This document shows, in pieces, positions 18,343-27,204 of a stretch of DNA of 64,000 bases (position 1 is the stretch's first letter; the number at the start of each line of letters is the position of its first letter). A program made the position numbers and the translations under genes. Origin of the DNA: CALGLS01 sp965222105 (GTDB lineage Bacteria; Bacteroidota; Bacteroidia; Chitinophagales; Saprospiraceae); assembly GCA_965222105.1 (NCBI GenBank), contig CBDCTQ010000016.1:35724-99723 (forward strand), in the 5' to 3' direction. The notes under the pieces are model-generated. The model was not told the origin of the DNA, did no database searches, and saw nothing but the letters and a program-made list of their open reading frames with translations.

Positions 18343-19470
18343 TCAAACCAACCCCAGCACCCACCCCAGCACGGCACCTCCCAGGATCACCCACATCGCA
18401 CTGATCTGTTTCTGATAAAACGCCACATAAATACTAAGCGCACAGATCAATACCGCCCGCCAATCGGTCAATACCTCCATCCCCATGCGGATCAGCACAG
18501 CGATCATCACGGCCACTGCCGCCACATTTACAGCATCCAGAAAGTAGGACAGGACCTTGGATTTTCTCATCTTCGGTATCCACGGATTCAGTATCAGTAC
18601 AAATAAGAACGATGGCAGAAAAATCCCCAGCGTAGCCGCTATGGCTCCGGGCACTCCGTTGAGTTGATAGCCGATGAAAGTAGCCGTCGACAGCACCGGC
18701 CCCGGTGTAAACTGCCCCATAGCAATGGCGTCAATCAGTTCTGGCCGCGACAGCATACCGGTACTCACCAATTCGGCGTCCAGGTAAGCAAACAATACGT
18801 ACCCGCTGCCGTAAAGAATGGCCCCTACCTTGAGGAAAACCAGGAACACCTTCAAGGTGGTGCCACTAAAAACAAACCATTTCCCGCCTTGCAGCATAAA
18901 CAAGGGAATAAATGCAGCAGCAGAGCCGGCACTTCGGTTTTTCACCCAAAAATACAACATGCCGATGACACCCGTCAGCAGCAAAGCAATGACTTCGCTC
19001 ATACCCCCCAGGCTCAAGCCCAGGGCCAAGAGTCCCAGTGCCGCCAGCTCATAATTTTTTACCGCCTTTTTTCCCAGTTTGATCACGGCCCCCAGGATGA
19101 TGGCCAGCACGGCCGGTTTGATGCCGAAAATAAAAGGCTCGACATTGGGCAGCTCGCCGTACTCGACATAGAGCCAGGCCAGTATCCCCGTGATCACCAC
19201 CGCCGGAAAAATAAAACAGGCCCCCGCCACAAAAAGCCCCTTCCAACCGGCTCGTTCGTGGCCGCAGTGCATGGTCATCTCGGTGCTGTTGGGGCCGGGG
19301 ATGAGGTTGGTGGCGCCCATCAGGTCGAGGAAATGTTCACGGCTCATCCACTGTCGTTTTTCCACTACTTCCTTTTCCATCATGGCGACGTGAGCGGCCG
19401 GGCCGCCGAAGGCAATGCAGCCCAGTTTGAAAAACAGGGTAGCTACTTCTTTTAGGTTGTTGTTGTTCAT
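18343..19470 (-). CDS. chrA: Chromate transporter (ChrA family)
   Basis: 375 residues from the ATG at 19470 (MNNNNLKEVATLFFKLG). An upstream ATG at 19536 would add 22 residues that overlap a terminator hairpin, so it was rejected. Two homologous membrane halves are present. The first has the signature FGGPAAHVAMM and NLIPGPNSTEM; the second has MGQFTPGPVLSTATFIGY. This is the full two-domain CHR form. Family members export chromate at the inner membrane, often with sulfate as a competing ion. No dedicated regulator is adjacent. Confidence 0.88.
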   Translation of the reverse strand: MNNNNLKEVATLFFKLGCIAFGGPAAHVAMMEKEVVEKRQWMSREHFLDLMGATNLIPGPNSTEMTMHCGHERAGWKGLFVAGACFIFPAVVITGILAWLYVEYGELPNVEPFIFGIKPAVLAIILGAVIKLGKKAVKNYELAALGLLALGLSLGGMSEVIALLLTGVIGMLYFWVKNRSAGSAAAFIPLFMLQGGKWFVFSGTTLKVFLVFLKVGAILYGSGYVLFAYLDAELVSTGMLSRPELIDAIAMGQFTPGPVLSTATFIGYQLNGVPGAIAATLGIFLPSFLFVLILNPWIPKMRKSKVLSYFLDAVNVAAVAVMIAVLIRMGMEVLTDWRAVLICALSIYVAFYQKQISAMWVILGGAVLGWVLGLV

Positions 19471-19497
19471 TTCGATGCTGAAAATATTATCAACTAC

Positions 19498-19533
19498 AAA
19501 AAACGGCAGGCAAAAAATATCGCCTGCCGTTTT
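19498..19533 (-). terminator. Intrinsic terminator after the Na/Pi transporter gene
   Basis: An 11-bp perfect stem (AAACGGCAGGC 19501-19511 with GCCTGCCGTTT 19522-19532) and, on the minus strand, a T6 run. It lies 27 bases beyond the stop of the upstream minus-strand gene and before chrA, so chrA is probably a separate unit. Confidence 0.85.
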
Positions 19534-19559
19534 CAAATTTGTGTAAATTTATTAAACGG

Positions 19560-21272
19560 TTATATCTCTCCTACCACCGATTCACTTACATTCACAATAT
19601 GGTCGCCAACCCGTTCGAGAGAAGAGAACAGGTTATTGTACATCATTGCAGCCTCTACCGGATAGTTTGTATCTCCAAGTTTGGAAAGATTGTGATCTCT
19701 TAATTTATTTCTAAACTTGTTTATCTTCTTTTCAATTTCTCTTGCCTTGTCTTTTGTTACGCTGTCGTAGCTGGGTGCAGATAGGTTCGAAACCATTTCG
19801 GCGAAAGCCTCGTCGACGAGTTTGATCATTTCATTGAGATTATCCCGTTGTTCGGGAAGGAAGTAAATCTTTTCATCAATTTTTCTTTCCAAAGTTTTAC
19901 TGATCTGGAAGTAGATGTCTCCAATGCGCTCCAGGTCGTTGGCAATGTTGAGTACACTGCGCAGGCGAACAGAAGTTTTGGGAGTGATCTCTTTGTCGGC
20001 CAACTTGGTGATGTATTCGGTGATCTCAATCTCCATGCTGTCGGCGATCTTTTCGTACTTTTTCAACTTTTTGAGTGATTTGCGCAATGTTTTATCCTCT
20101 GTGGAGTTGAGCAGTGTAGCCATAAACCCGGACATACGGCTTACAACTTCGCCGTAATGCGCTGCTTCTTTTTGCAATTCGATGGTAGCCAACTCTGGTG
20201 TCAGGTTGGTGTTGGAGATGAACCTCAAGCTGGTATCGCCGTCTTCGTCTGGTTTTTCGGGAACGGTTCTGGTTGCTACTCTAACTAGCCAGGGAACAAA
20301 TCCAATTAAAAGTATAACATTCAAAATGTTAAAGGTTGTGTGAAATGCGGCTAGAATATATGTACTCAAAATATCAGTTTCACTTAAATTTTCTGTCTTC
20401 AGTTTTTTATTGCTTTCAAAAATGCCGGTGAAGTTTTCTACAAATAATGTAAGATATTCAATAACCCAGGGAAGGCATATGACCATCCATGTTACCCCGA
20501 TTATGTTGAACATTGAATGTATCCTGGCAGACCTTTTGGATTCTACGTTTCCTACCAAAGAAGCTAATTCAGCTGTAATGGTCGTGCCTATATTCTCACC
20601 CAAAATCATGGCGGCAGCTACTTCTAATGGCAAAAGTCGAGCGTAAACCAAGGTCAAAGTAATGGCCATAGCTGCACTAGAAGATTGAACAACTACGGTT
20701 ACTAAAGCACCTAGAAATACAAAGAAAATTCTCGAAAATATTCCGTATTGGGAAAAACTCTCTACCCAGGCTAAGGTGTCTTTGCCTATATCAGGGACAG
20801 CACCTTTCAGTTCGGAAAGTCCTAAGAAAAGAATTGCAAAACCAATTAAAAATTCTCCCCAATATTTTACTTTATTCTTTCCAGAAAATAACATCGGAAC
20901 GCCAAAAGCGAACAATGGGATAGAATAAGTACTTAGTTTTACTTTAAAACCAAGAAATGCTATGATCCAACCTGTGACTGTAGTACCAATATTCGCACCC
21001 ATCATAATGCCTGCTGATTCCACAAGAGAAAGCAAGCCTGCATTTACAAAACTCACCGTCATGACGGTAGTGGCAGAAGATGATTGAACCAGAGCTGTAA
21101 TCAAAAAACCAGTAAACACTCCTATATACCGATTTTGAGTCATTGTTCTCAAGATATTTCTAAGCATTGACCCGGCAGCTCGTTGAATCCCGTCACTCAT
21201 CATTTTCATCCCGAAAATAAAGAAGCAAAGAGCTCCTACAATTTTAATCAGAATCCAAAATCCTTCCATCAT
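19560..21272 (-). CDS. Na+/phosphate cotransporter with PhoU-like domain
   Basis: 570 residues. Two inverted-topology NaPi-II repeats carry the signature QSSSATTVMTVSF and VVQSSSAAMAITL; eight or more membrane segments cover about 1-330. The C-terminal cytoplasmic part (about 350-570) is helical with PhoU-like repeats (NIANDLERIGDIYFQ and NNLFSSLERVGDHIVNVSE). It imports phosphate across the inner membrane. It follows the phosphate porin gene by 74 bp on the same strand, so the two form an outer/inner-membrane phosphate uptake operon, probably expressed from the promoter at 22572-22617. Confidence 0.93.
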   Translation of the reverse strand: MMEGFWILIKIVGALCFFIFGMKMMSDGIQRAAGSMLRNILRTMTQNRYIGVFTGFLITALVQSSSATTVMTVSFVNAGLLSLVESAGIMMGANIGTTVTGWIIAFLGFKVKLSTYSIPLFAFGVPMLFSGKNKVKYWGEFLIGFAILFLGLSELKGAVPDIGKDTLAWVESFSQYGIFSRIFFVFLGALVTVVVQSSSAAMAITLTLVYARLLPLEVAAAMILGENIGTTITAELASLVGNVESKRSARIHSMFNIIGVTWMVICLPWVIEYLTLFVENFTGIFESNKKLKTENLSETDILSTYILAAFHTTFNILNVILLIGFVPWLVRVATRTVPEKPDEDGDTSLRFISNTNLTPELATIELQKEAAHYGEVVSRMSGFMATLLNSTEDKTLRKSLKKLKKYEKIADSMEIEITEYITKLADKEITPKTSVRLRSVLNIANDLERIGDIYFQISKTLERKIDEKIYFLPEQRDNLNEMIKLVDEAFAEMVSNLSAPSYDSVTKDKAREIEKKINKFRNKLRDHNLSKLGDTNYPVEAAMMYNNLFSSLERVGDHIVNVSESVVGEI

Positions 21273-21346
21273 AAATATTTTTTGGTGTTAGATAAATGTT
21301 TTGCTTAAAAAGGTCTCGCGTATAAAAGTTCCGGCAAAGCTAACAA

Positions 21347-22546
21347 TTAAAACTGCATTTCCACCTGTGCCCGAAATCGAATATCGCCGTTATCGGCATT
21401 GGGAGCCGTCAGATAAGAAATGTCCGTTTGTACCTTCAGATTATGACCGACAATGTATCTTGACAGTCCCAGGGTGTAAATGTCCTGGTCACTTAAACTG
21501 GAAAAGCCATTGTCCTCCCGAATGGTGGTATATCTCCCAGCCAATTCGAGATTGTTGGGAAATAGGTAACCAACTTGTACGTTAAATCCCGACCCCGTTC
21601 GGTAGCCTCTGGAAATGCCCTCCATGTCTTTGTCGGCTGATTTGGTTGCGTAGACTGCCATAACGGATAGGCCGTCGTATTTAAATATCATATCGGCCAT
21701 GAAAGCTGTCAGACTGTTTTCGGCATATACTCCGGTGCTGTCTCTGACAAAGGATCCCAATTGTCCGCCTTGCCGGACGGCGCCGTCGTTGTAGTCGAAT
21801 GTAAATCCAAAAGCCAGCTTGGGTTTGGGCTCGCGGGCCAAATCGGAACTGAAATAATCGCCTTTTTTGGCGAATTTACCCATTGGCAAATAATCCAGAT
21901 GAAGGGTGTAATCGTAACCGCCAAAATTGTCGGAGGTAATGTTGCGTCCTTCTCCCTGAGAAATCGCAAAGGAGGGTGCTAGAATGGCGTTGCCGGCTTT
22001 GAATTTGCCCCGGAGTTGGAGGCCGGCATCCCGGTCGATGTTGAAGCGGCTGTTGACGCGCGAACGATCTACGAATTGTAAACTACCCGAAGATATTACC
22101 CGTTCGCGGTTGCCGGGGAGTTTGGTTTGGCCTACCCACAATTCCAGACCAGGGGCAAAGTTCCACTTCAATACGGCATCCAGAATGATTCGGGCACCAC
22201 CCCGGGTATTGCCATCTTCACCATTGGTGCTGATGTCCCGGTTGCTCATACCTAGCTCCACTTTGTATTTCAGTTTTGGGGTAAGCGCAAAACCGCCCCA
22301 TTTGAGGCGAAATCTGCGTACCAGAAATTGCGTACTGGTCTCCTCGCTTTCTTCATTATAAGTAGCCGAAAAGAGGTGCTGCATCCGCAAATTGAACTTG
22401 GTGCTAAAGGTAGAGTCTTTGGTCATAAAACTGATTCCTTTCCCAAATTTGGGAGTTTTGGAGTTCGAGCTTTGGCCGTTAGCGGCAAATGACAACAATA
22501 CAAAGATGAGCATGGCTATGCCACAGAGGTGTAGAGATCGGTACAT
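21347..22546 (-). CDS. Phosphate-selective porin (OprO/OprP family)
   Basis: 399 residues with a Sec signal peptide ending near FAANGQSS. The rest is a beta-barrel pattern of alternating strands ending in a C-terminal Phe (AQVEMQF), as expected for an outer-membrane barrel. Strand motifs such as FLVRRFRLKWGG, LKYKVELGM and LELWVGQTKLPGNRERV are typical of OprO/P porins. First gene of the phosphate operon with the Na/Pi transporter. Its promoter carries phased GTTAAC repeats, suggesting phosphate-starvation control. Confidence 0.85.
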   Translation of the reverse strand: MYRSLHLCGIAMLIFVLLSFAANGQSSNSKTPKFGKGISFMTKDSTFSTKFNLRMQHLFSATYNEESEETSTQFLVRRFRLKWGGFALTPKLKYKVELGMSNRDISTNGEDGNTRGGARIILDAVLKWNFAPGLELWVGQTKLPGNRERVISSGSLQFVDRSRVNSRFNIDRDAGLQLRGKFKAGNAILAPSFAISQGEGRNITSDNFGGYDYTLHLDYLPMGKFAKKGDYFSSDLAREPKPKLAFGFTFDYNDGAVRQGGQLGSFVRDSTGVYAENSLTAFMADMIFKYDGLSVMAVYATKSADKDMEGISRGYRTGSGFNVQVGYLFPNNLELAGRYTTIREDNGFSSLSDQDIYTLGLSRYIVGHNLKVQTDISYLTAPNADNGDIRFRAQVEMQF

Positions 22547-22571
22547 GACAACTTTTTAATTTAGTTCGTTG

Positions 22572-22617
22572 CAAATGTAACCGTCTAATGTTAACTGTAT
22601 GTTAACTTTGGCATTAC
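22572..22617 (-). promoter_or_regulatory. Promoter of phosphate operon with PHO-box-like repeats
   Basis: On the minus strand a -7 element TACATTTG (22572-22579) fits TAnnTTTG. No -33 TTG is present; instead hexamers with starts exactly 11 nt apart occupy that region: GTTAAC (22590-22595), GTTAAC (22601-22606) and CATTAC (22612-22617). PhoB/PhoP-type response regulators bind 11-nt-phased direct repeats, in some groups TTAAC-like. The binding protein here is inferred. Confidence 0.6.
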
Positions 22618-22769
22618 TCCCACCTATATTTTTGGGTGTTTATCGAATGTTGGAATAACTTATTTGAAGGAAAACTAATCGGAAAAAGAAAGAGCACCGA
22701 AAAGCAATGTCATGTACCAATATGCTTTTCTATTACGTGCCCTTTCAACCACAAAAGTATCTGTTCAAT

Positions 22770-22845
22770 GTTAACTCAACGTTACCTGTGGAAAAAAAAT
22801 CTATTAACTGCCTTTTGTCAATTCCGCCAATTGACCGTATTTTTG
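22770..22845 (+). promoter_or_regulatory. Promoter of ankyrin gene with two-repeat PHO-like site
   Basis: GTTAAC (22770-22775) and GTTACC (22781-22786) are 11 nt apart. A -33 TTG (22815-22817) and, after 20 nt, -7 TATTTTTG (22838-22845) fit the Bacteroidota promoter. TTGACCGTATTTT occurs twice with a 12-nt period (22831-22855). The box lies further from the -7 than in the porin promoter, so its role is less sure. Confidence 0.45.
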
Positions 22846-22921
22846 ACCGTATTTTATTCACACACTTCCCGAATAGCTTCGTTGTACGACACCTTCGGGG
22901 AAGGTATTCAATCCTTGAAAA

Positions 22922-24238
22922 ATGTCCGACGAAAAAAACAAAGACAAGAAACCCGGCGACTTTTTCCGCAAAGGCATCCGGGGCCTCCGCGACCGCATGA
23001 CCTTCGACCACACCGACCTCATCCGCGCCGTCGATAAGGGCGACGAAGATATGGTCGAACGCATCCTCTACGCCGGCGTGGCTCCCAACAAGAAAGACCC
23101 CCTCAACCGGCGTGCCCTCCCGATGGCCGTCGACAACAACCGCAACGACATCGTAGAGCTGTTGCTAAAAGCAAAGGCCGATCCCAACCTGCCGGGAAAA
23201 GACGGCGATCTGCCCCTGCGCAAAGCCGTTTTTTGGGAAAACAAGACCATCGTGCTTTTATTGTTACAGGCTGGCGCCAAAAAAGACATGCCCAACCGCG
23301 AAGGTGTAAGCGCCATGTTGGAAGCCAAAAGAAATGGCCACACCGAACTAATGGCCCTGATGGACGATTTTAAAGACCCTAAGCGCATCCAACAAATCGC
23401 ACGCGACGCCAAAAAACACGCCGAACAAAAGAAAAAAATAGCCACCGCCAAAGCTGCACAACAAGAAAAAAAGGAACTGGTCGAAAAGCAAAAAGAAGAA
23501 GCAACTGCTAAAGCCGAAGAATCGCTCGAAGAGAAGTACCAGGTCGCCGAAAAGGGCTACCTCGAAGCCCTGATGGCTGCCTTTGCGGCAAAAGACGGCA
23601 AAGCCTCCCAGCTATTTATGGCCAAAGTCGACGACTTCAACCAATCCGCTACCGGAGGCATGTCGCCGTTGCTGTACGCCGTTGCTCAAAAGCACAGTAA
23701 ACTGGCCACCGCACTCCTCGAAAAAGGGGCCGATCCATTTCACTATGTTAAGTCGCAAAAACACAGTCCCTTCTCCAGGGCCGTAGCCGATGAACAAATG
23801 GATTTTGTAAAAGCGGTTGCCGACGCCGACCCCGAAAAAACCGCCACCTATTGCAACGACCCCGGGCAATTGCTCAGCCCCCAATTTCTCGCCTACAAAA
23901 ATCCGGCACTGTTCGACCTTTTGTTGAGTGCCGGCGCCGATCCACTCTGGGGCGGAAAAGAGGGAGTGGCTCCCATTGTGAAAGCCGTCGAAAAAGGCAG
24001 CATCGCCCTGCTTCCTGTACTGATCCGCCACCAGTTCGACATCAACCAACTCATCGACGGAGAAACCATGTTGGAATGGGCCGTCGAACACAACCGCATC
24101 GACTGGGTCAACGGCTTGCTGGAAGAAGATGCCGACCCGAATATCCCCACCTCGGAAGGGCAGACAGCTCTGGAGTTGGCGCAGGCGCTGGGAGATCGGA
24201 CGGAGATTATTGCACTGCTGGAAAAGGTGGTTGATTAG
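22922..24238 (+). CDS. Ankyrin-repeat protein with central charged coiled coil
   Basis: 438 residues, no signal peptide. The N-terminal part (about 30-160) has three to four ankyrin repeats, for example DNNRNDIVELLLKAKADPN. A highly charged K/E/A/Q helix (about 160-215) probably forms a coiled coil. A second ankyrin block follows (about 220-438; KHSKLATALLEKGADPF and NRIDWVNGLLEEDADPN). Such proteins are protein-binding scaffolds. No catalytic domain is seen and the partner is unknown. GC-rich codon use matches the neighbours. Confidence 0.8.
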   Translation: MSDEKNKDKKPGDFFRKGIRGLRDRMTFDHTDLIRAVDKGDEDMVERILYAGVAPNKKDPLNRRALPMAVDNNRNDIVELLLKAKADPNLPGKDGDLPLRKAVFWENKTIVLLLLQAGAKKDMPNREGVSAMLEAKRNGHTELMALMDDFKDPKRIQQIARDAKKHAEQKKKIATAKAAQQEKKELVEKQKEEATAKAEESLEEKYQVAEKGYLEALMAAFAAKDGKASQLFMAKVDDFNQSATGGMSPLLYAVAQKHSKLATALLEKGADPFHYVKSQKHSPFSRAVADEQMDFVKAVADADPEKTATYCNDPGQLLSPQFLAYKNPALFDLLLSAGADPLWGGKEGVAPIVKAVEKGSIALLPVLIRHQFDINQLIDGETMLEWAVEHNRIDWVNGLLEEDADPNIPTSEGQTALELAQALGDRTEIIALLEKVVD

Positions 24239-24240
24239 TT

Positions 24241-24415
24241 AATATGCTGATTTGCTGATTCGTGCCGTGAAGGCGTAACGTAGTGGAGTCCTTCATGGTG
24301 CTGATTTGCTGATGAGAGTTAGTTGATTTGCTAATGTTTGATCCCGAATCGAGTTCGGGACTAGTAGTGGCGAGGAGGCTGCTGGTGCCCGGTCTCCAGA
24401 CCGGCACCCGCGCAC
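24241..24415. repeat. Family-2 and family-3 repeats after the ankyrin gene
   Basis: Degenerate TATGCTGATTTGCTGAT units (24241-24333) related to the arrays at 16.4 and 54.2 kb are followed by TCCCGAA-tcgag-TTCGGGA (24342-24360) and by a family-3 hairpin GGTGCCCGGTCTCCAGACCG (24381-24415). Confidence 0.7.
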
Positions 24416-24463
24416 CGTCTTCCTGAACCAAATATCCAACCGCACCGCACGAGTTTTTAATTT

Positions 24464-24615
24464 GAGTGCATGACATACCTGCCTGGCGGCAGCCAGGTTA
24501 GCGGAGCATCGCGGTTGCAAACCGCGACGAACGACTTCTACACACAGATTTTCTCTGTGAATCTTTGTGCCTCTGTGCCTTCGTGGTTATGTTGCAGCGA
24601 TTTTGTCACGCACTC
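24464..24615 (-). repeat. Family-1 MITE-like repeat, copy D, with both terminal repeats
   Basis: Ends are GAGTGCATGACA (24464-24475) and TGTCACGCACTC (24604-24615). The body is the reverse complement of copies A to C, including the CGCGGTTGCAAACCGCG hairpin and CACAGATTTTCTCTGTGAAT. Confidence 0.8.
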
Positions 24616-24651
24616 TTTTAATTTGAGAATGGGAATGTTTATCTTTGGATC

Positions 24652-24926
24652 ATGAAAAAGCTACCTCTTGGCAGGCAAAACTTTGAGGATATTATCCGCG
24701 AAGGGCTGTTATATGTTGATAAAACCGCTCAGGTTCATAAACTGATCGAAAGCGGCAATCTATATTTTTTATCTCGCCCGAGGCGTTTCGGAAATTAACC
24801 CAAATTAAAGAAAGGGAACACGTTACACCTTACCTCAACTCCTCTAAATCAATTTACCTCGTCGGGGTCAATTTTTCAAAAGAAGAACGCAATCTGGAAT
24901 CCTGGGAAGCGGAAAGATGGAAATAG
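24652..24926 (+). pseudogene. Internally deleted AAA-ATPase/PD-(D/E)XK gene, remnant 1
   Basis: An ATG at 24652 opens a frame with GRQNFEDIIREGLLYVDKT and LYFLSRPRRFGN, the conserved start of the AAA-ATPase-like family just before its Walker A, and then stops (TAA about 24796). From 24801 another frame encodes QIKEREHVTPYLN...YLVGVNFSKEERNLESWE, the family's C-terminal end after the PD-(D/E)XK nuclease domain. About 400 central residues are missing. A TATCTTTG element sits at 24640-24647. Confidence 0.75.
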
Positions 24927-25035
24927 CAGCACTGGTGCCCGCCGACGGGAGCTGCTGGTGCCCTTTTGCTGCAATTAGTTGCTGCTGCGTCTACTGCGGT
25001 TGCTGGTGTCCGGTCTCCTGACCAGCACCCTGCAC
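24926..25035. repeat. Family-3 hairpin repeats, degenerate pair
   Basis: GCACTGGTGCCCGCCGACGG and GCTGCTGGTGCCC (24926-24963) and a fuller copy GCTGGTGTCCGGTCTCCTGA-CCAGCACCCTGCAC (25002-25035). It lies between remnant 1 and the TPR lipoprotein. Confidence 0.6.
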
Positions 25036-25126
25036 ATAAAAAACCCGTCGGGCATTTCAACCTTGTTGGAAAAAGTAGCTGAGTGAATTGTTTTGAGCTT
25101 TACTATACCACAAAAAAATTTTTTTT

Positions 25127-26779
25127 ATGAAGTCAACAACATACTTATCGCTTACAGTATTCCTGATCATAATGGGTTGTTTTTCTGAGGAGCAGCCAAA
25201 AGGTTCAATTGAATCTTCGAATGCAGTTCTGGGGAAATTGGAACATGGTTTTACGCTTAGTCCTGCGGTTCAGGGGAAATTTGATGAAGGCTTACTGCTT
25301 TTACACAATTTTGAATATGAAGATGCATTGAAGGCATTTGAGGAAGCTACTGCCTTGGATAGTACAGAAGTATTAACGCATTGGGGGGAAGCTATGTGTC
25401 ATTATAAGGCATTGTGGAAACTGCAAAACACAGATAACGGAAAGGCAATTGTGTCCCGATTAGGAAATACCAGAGAAGAGCGTTTAGCTTCTATCGATAA
25501 CCCGTTAGAAAATGCCATGTGGGAAGTAGTAGAAATCATGTATGGCGAAGGAGATTTTAAAACGAGAAATAACTTGATCAAAGACCACCTGGCGTCTTTG
25601 CATAAGAAATACCCAAACCATCAGGAAATAGCAGCCTTTTATGCCTTGTCACTTATTTGGTCGACGGAAAAATATGGAGATGGCAGCGATGATCTAAGAT
25701 TAGCGGCATCCATTGCTGATGACATTATCAAAGCAAATCCTTTGCATCCGGGGGCATTGCACTATAAGATACATGCTTTGGACGGTCCTGTCTCTGCAAA
25801 AGATGCGCTGGACGCAGCCGATGCTTACGCAAAAGTAGCTCCTGATGCGGCACATGCCTTACATATGCCTTCACATATCTATCTGGCTCTTGGAGAATGG
25901 GATGGGGTGGTCAACTCTAATGAAAAATCCTACAATGCCAGTGTTAAACGAATGATAAAACAGGAATTGACTGATGGTGCCAGAGGTTATCACTCTTTGG
26001 CCTGGTGGCATTATGGACTTTTGCAACAAGGAAAGTACACCAGGGCTGAAAAAATCTTAAACGATATGCTAACATATGTTCCAAAGGACCCGACAAAAGG
26101 AGCAAGAGGGTACTTACTTGGTATGCAGAGCAGACAACTGGCAGAAAGCGGCAAACTGAGTGTGCAAACCCCGATTGATCTGGATGTCAAAGTCGAGGAC
26201 ATAGGTATCATTGCAAAATCTGTCCGCAGCTTACTAAGAGCACAAGTTGCTTTTCAAAACGATGACGCCAAAACAATAAATGAAGAAATTGATTGGCTTT
26301 CCACCAAAATATTTATGGACTCTCTAAACATTAAAGATTCCGGTATTGCTATGTGTGCCGCCGGAAACAGCAAATATGCGCCAACAGAAAATTCTATAAA
26401 AATTGCACAAGTGAACATGACTCAAATTGAAGGTTTGAAAGCACTATTGGAAGGAGATCAGGAGTTATTTGAAGCTAAAATGAAGAAGGCCATTGAGCTT
26501 GAAGATCATACCAATTTTCCAACCGGACCACCTAACATTACAAAGCCTTCGTTTGAGCAATATGGTGAATGGTTGTTAGAAAAAGGTCGATATCAAGAAG
26601 CAAGAGAACAATTTGACAAAGCCTTGTTGCGGATGCCTAAAAGAGCTAAATCTCTTAAAGGAAAATTTACGGCACTCAAGGCACTTAATCAGTTGGATGA
26701 AGTGGTAAAAGTGCAAAATGAACTACGTGCTATATATTCACAAGCCGATGCTGAAGTAAAGAATTTCTTGGAAAATTAG
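25127..26779 (+). CDS. TPR-repeat lipoprotein
   Basis: 550 residues with a lipoprotein signal (VFLIIMGC, Cys18). Helical TPR-like pairs run through the protein: FEYEDALKAFEEATALDSTE, then HPGALHYKIHALDGP, HALHMPSHIYLALGEWDGV and YHSLAWWHYGLLQQGKY. These His- and Trp-rich motifs belong to a distinct TPR family seen in many bacteria, sometimes near redox or metal genes. Function unknown. The stop codon directly abuts the second nuclease remnant, and both sides of the gene carry remnants of the same family, suggesting rearrangement. Less GC-rich than the flanking housekeeping genes. Confidence 0.75.
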   Translation: MKSTTYLSLTVFLIIMGCFSEEQPKGSIESSNAVLGKLEHGFTLSPAVQGKFDEGLLLLHNFEYEDALKAFEEATALDSTEVLTHWGEAMCHYKALWKLQNTDNGKAIVSRLGNTREERLASIDNPLENAMWEVVEIMYGEGDFKTRNNLIKDHLASLHKKYPNHQEIAAFYALSLIWSTEKYGDGSDDLRLAASIADDIIKANPLHPGALHYKIHALDGPVSAKDALDAADAYAKVAPDAAHALHMPSHIYLALGEWDGVVNSNEKSYNASVKRMIKQELTDGARGYHSLAWWHYGLLQQGKYTRAEKILNDMLTYVPKDPTKGARGYLLGMQSRQLAESGKLSVQTPIDLDVKVEDIGIIAKSVRSLLRAQVAFQNDDAKTINEEIDWLSTKIFMDSLNIKDSGIAMCAAGNSKYAPTENSIKIAQVNMTQIEGLKALLEGDQELFEAKMKKAIELEDHTNFPTGPPNITKPSFEQYGEWLLEKGRYQEAREQFDKALLRMPKRAKSLKGKFTALKALNQLDEVVKVQNELRAIYSQADAEVKNFLEN

Positions 26780-26993
26780 GCTCTACCTGAGGGCAGGCAA
26801 AACTTTGAGGACAAATGATTTCATCTACCTGATGGAGTTTAAACTGGATGGATTCACAAAAACCGCACTGTCCCAAATTAAAGAACGGGAATATGCAGCA
26901 CCTTATATCAACTCCCCCAAGTCGGTTCACCTCGTAGGAGTCAACTTTTCAAGAGAAGAACGCAACATAGAATCCTGGAAGCAGAACAACTAA
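26780..26993 (+). pseudogene. Internally deleted AAA-ATPase/PD-(D/E)XK gene, remnant 2
   Basis: Starts at the TPR stop codon with LPEGRQNFED, matching remnant 1. It then joins to NDFIYLMEFKLDGFTKTAL, the nuclease E-x-K motif region, and ends with KEREYAAPYINSPKSVHLVG and a C-terminal tail like that of remnant 1. The AAA core is deleted. The deletion differs from that in remnant 1, so the two arose independently from related genes. Confidence 0.7.
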
Positions 26994-27014
26994 ACTAACC
27001 CCGTCAGAACAAAT

Positions 27015-27054
27015 AAAAAACCCGCCGGACAATACTGCCTGGCGGGCCTTTTAC
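27015..27054 (-). terminator. Intrinsic terminator of the giant T9SS protein gene
   Basis: CCCGCC (27021-27026) pairs with GGCGGG (27041-27046). On the minus strand the stem is followed by TTTTTT. It lies about 150 bases past the stop at 27205. Confidence 0.7.
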
Positions 27055-27150
27055 CTCATTTTTCGTTCGCTGGAAATGTACTTTGTACCTGCGTGTCCGC
27101 AGTACGTGTGGCGTGAGGTGCGTCCTGTACGTAAGGAACATGTGGAGCGC

Positions 27151-27186
27151 GGTGCTGGTACTCGGTCTCCCGGCCGGCACCCTGCG
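27151..27186. repeat. Family-3 hairpin repeat
   Basis: GGTGCTGGTACTCGGTCTCC then CGGCCGGCACCCTGCG, the same layout as 24381-24415. It lies just downstream of the giant minus-strand gene. Confidence 0.65.
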
Positions 27187-27204
27187 CGGCCCCATACGTA
27201 ATAC

